40,189 nucleotides of DNA from Alphaproteobacteria bacterium (GTDB lineage Bacteria; Pseudomonadota; Alphaproteobacteria; RF32; CAG-239), in assembly GCA_017475525.1 (NCBI GenBank), contig JAFVFH010000020.1, positions 1-40,189 of the forward strand, given 5' to 3'. Shown in pieces: positions 34,711 to 40,189 of the stretch (within the stretch, counting starts at the first letter, position 1; each line of letters opens with the position of its first letter). The position numbers were made by a program, and so were the translations under genes. Below the pieces are notes generated by a model. The model saw only the letters and a program-made list of their open reading frames with translations, was not told the origin of the DNA and did no database searches.

Positions 34711-35513
34711 TATTCTTGCCCCCCTGTCTTGAAATCATCAACGCTCATAGATAAACCGTCGGAAGAAATAACACCGCTGACATTTGCCGTGATTGTGTCA
34801 GCAATATCTGTGCCTGTTGTTATAATCGGCACTAAAGTATAGTGCAAAATCGTTTCCAATCCGGAATTTAAGATAACCATTGCCAAAATAACCTTGAAAC
34901 ATTGAACCAAAAATTGTTGTAACATTTGCATCGGTTCAATTGTTGCAAAAGAAGAAACATTTTTGAGCGCAAAGAGAGCAAGCCATATCATCATTCCGAC
35001 GATTAAGATAGCGTTGCCGGCTTGTTTTGAAACATCATAGGCTTTCGCCGCCGCACGCACAAAAGCCGAAGTCAGTGTTTGCACAACAACACAGCCGTAA
35101 CAGTTTGCGTATTTCACAAAATAGTTATAAACAACGCAGGTATCCTGATCCACATGTGCCGAGCTGACAAGCCCCCATAAATGGTTTGTCCATTGATCAC
35201 CCTTCAATCCGCCGCTCATCGCAAGCTCACAATTTGAAGGAACGGATTGGCTTTGGCTGACACATTGGTATGTTTGAACTTTTGTTTTCACGGCGCCTCC
35301 GGTAAGCCCCATGACTATGATATTTCCGACCCCCTTTTTTGTATTCGTGCAACGAATGCACTTTTGCTTTGTCAGATTGCATTCAACTTCATTGTTATCT
35401 TTGTCATAACCGCACAAAATTTTCTGATCGTCAGGCATCAATCTTTCAGCTTGAGCAACATTTGCGCCAAAGAACAGGGCTAAAGCAAAGAGATATAGAA
35501 AAACATTTTTCAT
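34710..35513 (-). CDS. VirB6-like protein, N-terminal half type
   Basis: 267 residues. Signal peptide at about 1-22 (cut after VAQA). A periplasmic domain with several cysteines (CGYDKDNNEVECNLTKQKC, CIRC) is followed by C138 and C141 in the CYGC pair. Two or more membrane segments with MIWLALFALKNVSSF and FLVQCFKVILAMVIL match the first half of the VirB6-like neighbours. It then stops about 45 residues beyond, where the other family members continue into their second half; that part is the next gene. GGGAG precedes the ATG, and the previous stop is 2 bases away. Confidence 0.78.
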   Translation of the reverse strand: MKNVFLYLFALALFFGANVAQAERLMPDDQKILCGYDKDNNEVECNLTKQKCIRCTNTKKGVGNIIVMGLTGGAVKTKVQTYQCVSQSQSVPSNCELAMSGGLKGDQWTNHLWGLVSSAHVDQDTCVVYNYFVKYANCYGCVVVQTLTSAFVRAAAKAYDVSKQAGNAILIVGMMIWLALFALKNVSSFATIEPMQMLQQFLVQCFKVILAMVILNSGLETILHYTLVPIITTGTDIADTITANVSGVISSDGLSMSVDDFKTGGQE

Positions 35514-35515
35514 TT

Positions 35516-36853
35516 TTACGATCTCCCTGCCATTTTGTTAATTTTGTCTTGAGCTTTTATGCGTGCTTCTCTGAGGCGTTGAACGGTCGGATTATCGGCA
35601 ACAATTTTACCCAATCCGCCGGTAACGGCAGAAAACACCTTCTTTGCCGTCCATGCCGCAAATTTTGCAATACGCTCTTGAAATTTTGTGTTGCCCCCTC
35701 CGCCAACCAAAGCATTGGCAAGCGAAACGGCAATACCGCAAGTCTTTAAGATTAAAAATGCAATCAAAATAAGCGATAGAGGCATAACCCCAAATTCGTA
35801 GTAATGCTCACGCGTGCCGAACAAATCCGCATTATCAACCAAAATATATTGCATTGCAAGCAACGCCATGGCAATCAATACGCCGATAAAGGCCAGTATT
35901 GCGGCTGAATTCAAAATCGATTCGAAACCGACTTTGACCCATTTTCGGCTGAATTTGAAAGGAAACGCCAAAATAAAGCAAGGCAATAAAATCACCATGA
36001 TGTTCATTCTGAAAATGCTATCAATCATATAAAAGACAAAAGCCACCTTCACAATTGCAAAAACAGCAAACAATATCAATCCGCACAAAGCCGAAGAAAG
36101 CGAACCCATCGTCATCAAAAATGTGCTGAGCTTAAAGCCGATGTGCATTCTGTCGCTCGTTGCGCAAGTCAGACATTGCATCAAATCAGACGGTCCGCTC
36201 GGAAAACTTCCCAAATCAGATTGAATCTTAACCGTTTCAAGTGGTGGCGCCTTGCAAACCAAAGAATTGGTATAAACAATGCAAAATCCGTCTTTCACTT
36301 CGCCGCTCGGATCGCCCAAAAAGATGCCTTCGGCGTCTATATTTCCGCCACCAGTCAGCGAGTTTAAAACCAAACTGCCATATTCCAAAAAGGCATAATA
36401 AAATGGAAAAATCAGTTTGTTTAAAACAAAAAGCAAAAATGTTGTGGAAGAAGCAAGTAATCCGCATACCAGACAAACAAAAGCCATTTTGAATATCTCT
36501 GTCCAAACCTCAGCAGGTTTTTCTTCCACCACGGAACTGACGTGTTTCAAAAGCCTTAATGAAAGCCATATGGCAAATGCCACCATCATAAACGGCATAG
36601 CGCTTTTGGAAACTTTCGGATATGCTTTTAATGAAGAAGCGGACATAGCATCATAAAAAGTTGATAAAAGCTCAGCCTGCCAGCAAGAACGTTGCTCTTC
36701 ATCCAAATCACTTTCTTCCCCGGTCAGTCCCTCATCAATAACGGTCACTTTGCTTTTGTCGCCGACCGAACATGAACAAAGGGCAAAAACGGTGCATAGA
36801 ACGAGTAGCATCGTTTTGAAGGCTTTGAGTATGTCAGCATCAAAAAACTTCAT
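35516..36853 (-). CDS. VirB6/TrbL-like protein with lipobox-like signal
   Basis: 445 residues. Signal segment about 12-30 ending in ALCSC, which may be a lipobox. An acidic periplasmic stretch follows, then the VirB6-like core: FAIWLSLRLLKHVSSV near 95, a periplasmic loop with cysteines (FCIVYTNSLVCKAPP, QCLTC), and the second-half block LLPCFILAFPFKFSRKWVK near 290-310. The C-terminus is basic (REARIKAQDKINKM). Unlike its neighbours it lacks the CxxC just before the first core helix, having a single Cys. It should be an inner-membrane channel component of a type IV secretion-like machine. Confidence 0.8.
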   Translation of the reverse strand: MKFFDADILKAFKTMLLVLCTVFALCSCSVGDKSKVTVIDEGLTGEESDLDEEQRSCWQAELLSTFYDAMSASSLKAYPKVSKSAMPFMMVAFAIWLSLRLLKHVSSVVEEKPAEVWTEIFKMAFVCLVCGLLASSTTFLLFVLNKLIFPFYYAFLEYGSLVLNSLTGGGNIDAEGIFLGDPSGEVKDGFCIVYTNSLVCKAPPLETVKIQSDLGSFPSGPSDLMQCLTCATSDRMHIGFKLSTFLMTMGSLSSALCGLILFAVFAIVKVAFVFYMIDSIFRMNIMVILLPCFILAFPFKFSRKWVKVGFESILNSAAILAFIGVLIAMALLAMQYILVDNADLFGTREHYYEFGVMPLSLILIAFLILKTCGIAVSLANALVGGGGNTKFQERIAKFAAWTAKKVFSAVTGGLGKIVADNPTVQRLREARIKAQDKINKMAGRS

Positions 36854-36867
36854 TTGTTAAAACCTTA

Positions 36868-38283
36868 TTATGGATTCCCGTTCGGATTGCTTTGTGAACC
36901 GCCGCCGAATTTCGATCTGAGGCTATCGTTCCAACCGTTAACCTTATCTTTCATGCCTTGTACAGCGCCGCTTGCCCCCGTAATTTTGCCTGCGGTCTTA
37001 ATACCGGCGCCTGCCACTTTCTTAGCACCTTGTGCAGCCAGACCGCCTAAATGTCCGCCAATGCTGTTAGAAGCTGTCGGCCCGCTTGTAGACGAAACTT
37101 TGTTGGCAAGTTCGCCGACCTGTCCGACAAGCTTAAATGCAAAAATACAACAAGCAATCAAAACCAAGAATTTCGTGCCGTCTAAACTCATCATATCTTT
37201 TAATGTCGAAACTTCATCGCCGTTTAAGGCGGCTTCTATTTCTGCCTTCCCTCCTTCACCGCCGGTCAAAGATTGAGAAATCAATTCGGCGGTAAAGCTG
37301 ATAACAAGCCCCATCATCACAAAGTTGAAAAAGGTATTCATAAAGATATCCCAACCGGCTTTCACATATTTTGCCGTGACCTTAAAAGGCCAACAAGCAA
37401 TCAAAAACGGTAAAAGCGTGCAAAAGATGCCGAAACGAACAACATTATCGAGCAAATAAAAGCAACAGGCAAGTGCAATTCCCCATCCGAAAGCATAGCA
37501 GATAAGACCTTCAAGGAGCATCGAAACATCGGGTAAATGGAGTGCCGGAGATGCACTGTTAACAGAGGTACATATGAGCGCCCCGCCAATGGCAGGAAGT
37601 TCAGCCGCCGAATTGCTGAAAAGCTTAATTGTCCCCAAAACTTGAGCAAGCAGATTTTGAGAAATAACGCCTTTAGGAATAGTGCTTTCGGCAGCTTGTG
37701 CATAACCTTGTAAATCTGATAAAAGTTGAGAGTCGATAATTGTCAGACCAAACTCCAATCCGGCCTGCATCAACGGATTGATAACGTAATTGTATACATA
37801 AACGGAGTTCGTTAAAAGCAATGCCGCTACCAATACCTTAAAAGCTTGTATGATAATACCTTGCAAATATTTGCCGACATCTTGTTTTGTCACGGCACTG
37901 ACGGCAAGCAAGGTCTGATAAGCAATAAAAAGCGCCATCACAACAATAATCACGTTTCTGAAACTTCCGGCCAGAGCACTAAAAGACATTGTTGCCATAG
38001 ATTGATCGGTTTTGAGAATAACACTGAAAACAGGGCAAAGCAGGCAATCTAAAGGACCGCTTCCGCCCTTTATTTCAGCATATCTGGAAGGCAACGGCTT
38101 ACACCCTTTCATTGCGCCGCTTGCAGCGTTACCTTTCTCGTCTGTTTCAACGCATTTTTGAGAACCGTCCGAATCGGCATAGCAAGCCTGTCCGGCATGA
38201 GCGGGCACTCCGTAAAAATAAAAAATGCCGCATAAAATAAGGACGATGACTTTGAAAAATTGACTAAACTTATTTTTTTTCAT
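36868..38283 (-). CDS. VirB6/TrbL-like type IV secretion protein
   Basis: 471 residues. Signal peptide at about 1-30 (cut after PAHA), then a small cysteine-containing domain, C80 and C83 in the CLLC pair, and six or more membrane helices. Core motifs: MALFIAYQTLLAVSAV near 110, IIQAFKVLVAALLLTNS near 140, and LLPFLIACWPFKVTAKYVK near 300. The C-terminal ~70 residues are Gly/Ala/Lys-rich and probably cytoplasmic. VirB6 proteins form the inner-membrane platform of type IV secretion systems. It is the simplest full-length member of the array and so the best reference for it. Overlaps the small membrane protein by 14 bases. Confidence 0.82.
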   Translation of the reverse strand: MKKNKFSQFFKVIVLILCGIFYFYGVPAHAGQACYADSDGSQKCVETDEKGNAASGAMKGCKPLPSRYAEIKGGSGPLDCLLCPVFSVILKTDQSMATMSFSALAGSFRNVIIVVMALFIAYQTLLAVSAVTKQDVGKYLQGIIIQAFKVLVAALLLTNSVYVYNYVINPLMQAGLEFGLTIIDSQLLSDLQGYAQAAESTIPKGVISQNLLAQVLGTIKLFSNSAAELPAIGGALICTSVNSASPALHLPDVSMLLEGLICYAFGWGIALACCFYLLDNVVRFGIFCTLLPFLIACWPFKVTAKYVKAGWDIFMNTFFNFVMMGLVISFTAELISQSLTGGEGGKAEIEAALNGDEVSTLKDMMSLDGTKFLVLIACCIFAFKLVGQVGELANKVSSTSGPTASNSIGGHLGGLAAQGAKKVAGAGIKTAGKITGASGAVQGMKDKVNGWNDSLRSKFGGGSQSNPNGNP

Positions 38284-38464
38284 CTTGCTTATCCTTATTT
38301 TGAAAAGGGTTGCCTAAAATTTTCCATGCGATTGCGAAAACAATAATTAAAACTGCTAAACCGATATAATATAAAGTAGGACTTGCCATCAACTCAAAAA
38401 CACCGAAATGTATTGCGCACATAACAGCGGCAAAGAGTAATATTGTAATCACAACCGACTTCAT
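38270..38464 (-). CDS. Small two-helix membrane protein, first gene of the VirB6 operon
   Basis: 64 residues from ATG 38464, which has GAGG about 7 bases upstream and a TATAAT about 23 bases upstream; the longer frame starts upstream of this promoter element and is not used. Two membrane helices (about 3-22 and 28-48) are followed by a short charged tail. The size and place recall small secretion-system membrane proteins such as VirB2 or VirB3, but no sequence motif supports either. Its stop overlaps the start of the first VirB6-like gene. Confidence 0.7.
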   Translation of the reverse strand: MKSVVITILLFAAVMCAIHFGVFELMASPTLYYIGLAVLIIVFAIAWKILGNPFQNKDKQDEKK

Positions 38465-38486
38465 ATCTTTTCCTCTATCATACATT

Positions 38487-38492
38487 ATTATA
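38487..38492 (-). promoter_or_regulatory. Predicted -10 element of the VirB6 operon promoter
   Basis: On the minus strand TATAAT (38492-38487), a perfect -10 match, lies 22 bases before the ATG at 38464. No good -35 hexamer is seen at the standard spacing, so the promoter may depend on an activator. Confidence 0.45.
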
Positions 38493-38538
38493 ACACAAAT
38501 TGAAAGCAAAATATGTTACAATATTTTTAAAGTTTTAT

Positions 38539-39381
38539 TCAAAATGTTCCTTTATCTAAAAAGCGCAGACATTGCTCAACCACTTTAGGATTGTCAAAAA
38601 TATTCAGCTGCGAGTTGGAAATACGGACGCGGTGAGGTGAAAAATCATCTTCCGTCAAATCTCCCGGAACCTTAATTCCTTCATAACGTTTGATAAACGG
38701 CTTTAAAATTTTATCTTTATATGTTTCGCAAAATACCAATCCTAAAGGAATATTCATCGGCAATTTCGGAATCTTATGCACACTCACGGGGGCGCATTCC
38801 TTTAATGCCGGTCCGAAAATCCATGTTAAAATTTTTGAATGAGCCATGGCGGCACAGGCATCGCTTCCGATATTGGTCGGATTTACGTTGACAATTTTGC
38901 CGATTTTAAATTTTTTGTTCCATGCAAAACTTGTGTTGAGCAAATATCTTAAAAGTAAACAGCTTGTTCCTTTTGTAACAAAAGAAACTTCATCAACATC
39001 TTCGGTATGTGTCAAAAAGAAATCAAGCTGATCCAGATGTGCTTTGATAGATTTTCGTGTTGAAGGATAATTAATGGCTGCGACATGATAACCCTGCTTT
39101 TCTAAGGCTCTCCAAAGAGACTTGAAGGTATTTTTGCTCTCACCCAATCCATGAAGTAAAATCACAAGACGCCCGCTTTGTCTTGGAATCTCAAACACCT
39201 CAATGAGACGCACAAAAGCCTCTCGACACTCTTCAAAAGTTCCCGTTGCCCTGCAAATATCCCAATTATCAAGCAAACGATATTTGCGTGTCCGAAAGTG
39301 TCGTTGGATTCGCCACTTCTGATAATAAAAAACATCTTCCCAAAATTGCGTACCGCCTAATGTAAAAAAATGTAATCCCAT
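38539..39381 (-). CDS. Alpha/beta-hydrolase-fold protein with a changed nucleophile elbow
   Basis: 280 residues. The oxyanion strand-loop VILLHGLGESKNTF near 73-86 and the following YHVAAINYPSTRKS match lipase-like alpha/beta hydrolases. Where the family has V-G-H-S-x-G-G followed by LxxRYLL, this protein has VTKGTSCLLLRYLL, so the GHSxGG elbow is lost; a Ser remains but two places away. A histidine near the end (SPHRVRI) could be the triad His. No signal peptide is evident. It may be a pseudoenzyme or use a shifted nucleophile. It follows the lipoprotein gene by 16 bases, with GGGGG before the ATG; the pair may be one transcript. Function unknown. Confidence 0.7.
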   Translation of the reverse strand: MGLHFFTLGGTQFWEDVFYYQKWRIQRHFRTRKYRLLDNWDICRATGTFEECREAFVRLIEVFEIPRQSGRLVILLHGLGESKNTFKSLWRALEKQGYHVAAINYPSTRKSIKAHLDQLDFFLTHTEDVDEVSFVTKGTSCLLLRYLLNTSFAWNKKFKIGKIVNVNPTNIGSDACAAMAHSKILTWIFGPALKECAPVSVHKIPKLPMNIPLGLVFCETYKDKILKPFIKRYEGIKVPGDLTEDDFSPHRVRISNSQLNIFDNPKVVEQCLRFLDKGTF

Positions 39382-39397
39382 AAAAACCCCCGAATAT

Positions 39398-39838
39398 CTA
39401 ATTTGTCACCGCCATTTGATTTGGAATAGCCGTAATGGTTATTCTTGATTTATTGTCGCCTTCCGACTCAATAAGAATTTGTAAAGCACGATTATCTCTG
39501 AAATAAGTCATTTGACTTATCCGTGTGCGTACCACGGCAATTTCCATCCAGCGCAGTTTAGGCATTTCAGAAATATAGAAGTCGAAAATTCGATTCGCAT
39601 TATATGGTGCTGAATATGCCACGCTGCCAATCCAGTTTTCGCCGCTTCCAAGAGCTTTGGTCTCGTTCAAATCCAAATAAGCACTTTGCGGAAAAGGAAT
39701 GTCCGGAAAATTAGCAAATGCGGGCGGTATTTCAGAGCCGTCAGTTCCGTTAAGTTCTAAAGGCTTGTTTGCACACGCCGAGGTCAGTATTGCGAGAATC
39801 GCACATATCATAAGTCTTTTCATAAGTCTTTTTTTCAT
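39398..39838 (-). CDS. Small lipoprotein of unknown function
   Basis: 146 residues. A lipobox LTSAC places the acylated Cys at residue 22. The mature part has a short spacer, then a compact alpha/beta domain (IPFPQSAYLDLNETK, SVAYSAPYNANRIFDFYISEM, LRWMEIA, ILIESEGDNKSRITITAIP), a pattern found in hypothetical lipoproteins of alphaproteobacteria (impression). Probably attached to the outer membrane. The start region has two other ATGs within nine codons and no strong ribosome-binding site, so the exact start is uncertain. Upstream of the hydrolase-like gene, likely co-transcribed. Confidence 0.75.
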   Translation of the reverse strand: MKKRLMKRLMICAILAILTSACANKPLELNGTDGSEIPPAFANFPDIPFPQSAYLDLNETKALGSGENWIGSVAYSAPYNANRIFDFYISEMPKLRWMEIAVVRTRISQMTYFRDNRALQILIESEGDNKSRITITAIPNQMAVTN

Positions 39839-39996
39839 TTTTTTGTTGCTTTCTTTAAACTTTAATAAAGCAATTATAAAGACTTAAAGTTAATAAAAAG
39901 AAAATAAAAGCATATTTAAAATAAAAATAAAAGCCTTAAAAAACAAAGACCTATTTTAAAACTTCAAAAAAAAATGAAAAATTTTTAAAAAAGGTG

Positions 39997-40025
39997 TTGA
40001 CAAAGGAAGAGTGATGGTTTATAAG
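39997..40025 (+). promoter_or_regulatory. Strong sigma70-like promoter, probably of an rRNA operon
   Basis: TTGACA at 39997-40002 is a perfect -35 element. TATAAG at 40020-40025 is a near-perfect -10 element with a 17-base spacer. It is preceded by an A/T-rich tract (39940-39990) that could act as an UP element. No protein frame follows. Confidence 0.8.
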
Positions 40026-40189
40026 CACACTCACCGACGCGGAGGGGGGGATACTCAAGAAGCGACGGAGTTATAGAAGAGAGTAGATAAGAAGAGGGTA
40101 TACAGGCAGCAAACGAGATGATGTCTGTATATTAAGGAACCTAGAGAAAATTCTTTATGAGTAATATATAGGCAGGATTAGATAATCAA
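40026..40189 (+). other. Untranslated leader, probably upstream of 16S rRNA
   Basis: About 160 bases without a credible reading frame, GC-richer and purine-rich (for example ACGCGGAGGGGGGG near 40037), unlike the flanking A/T-rich DNA. The layout, perfect promoter plus long noncoding leader at the window end, fits the 5' leader of an rRNA operon, with 16S starting just beyond the window. No 16S sequence is visible, so this is inference. Confidence 0.45.

Noticed and set aside
28661-38464. Array as an integrative conjugative element
   Set aside because: No integrase, relaxase, coupling protein or attachment repeats were seen in the window, and the flanks are ordinary chromosomal genes.

Overview
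The window looks like chromosomal DNA of an AT-rich alphaproteobacterium, probably an uncultured host-associated lineage (inference). The support is an alphaproteobacterial-type DksA with a degenerate zinc finger, an alpha-type SspB ClpXP adaptor beside a small ribbon-helix-helix protein, a RodZ-like/HisS/PrfA block, YacG next to an RNase E/G protein, and a tandem array of large VirB6-like proteins of the kind otherwise known from Rickettsiales. No CRISPR array, tRNA, transposase, integrase or phage gene was found.

Layout. 1-7.4 kb: the tail of a protein with a distinctive C-terminal tag, L-lactate dehydrogenase (-), then metG, a membrane-anchored nuclease-like protein and trkH (+), facing a minus-strand group (outer-membrane barrel, hypothetical, sspB, RHH regulator). 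7.5-10.7 kb: a type IV pilin-like gene and the operon dksA-maf-rng-yacG. 10.7-14.9 kb: a 1162-residue autotransporter followed by deoC. 14.9-16.4 kb: a BspA/LRR-like secreted-protein gene broken by one in-frame TAG, preceded by a structured leader RNA, then a cupin-type sugar-phosphate isomerase. 16.5-22.0 kb: ptsP, rodZ-like, hisS, prfA. 22.1-23.2 kb: a second copy of the structured leader RNA and a second secreted protein with the same C-terminal tag. 23.2-27.4 kb (-): four genes including a secretin-like lipoprotein. 27.5-28.5 kb (-): a two-HTH regulator. 28.6-38.5 kb (-): an operon of a small membrane protein and five VirB6/TrbL-like genes; one VirB6 appears split over two genes and one carries an N-terminal M23 peptidase. 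38.5-39.8 kb (-): a degenerate alpha/beta-hydrolase and a lipoprotein. The last 190 bases hold a strong sigma70-like promoter and untranslated leader, probably of an rRNA operon lying beyond the window.

Two things deserve most attention. First, the same roughly 165-nt RNA, with compensatory base changes and an intrinsic terminator just upstream of the ribosome-binding site, precedes two genes for secreted proteins that share a 25-residue C-terminal tag. This suggests a regulated family of surface proteins with its own cis-regulatory RNA and perhaps its own sorting signal. Second, the minus strand from 38.5 to 23.2 kb looks like an envelope-spanning secretion apparatus rich in VirB6-type channel proteins, with an embedded cell-wall peptidase and a separate operon for a secretin-like lipoprotein. 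ATPases and the relaxase or coupling protein are not in the window, so its substrate and full composition are unknown.
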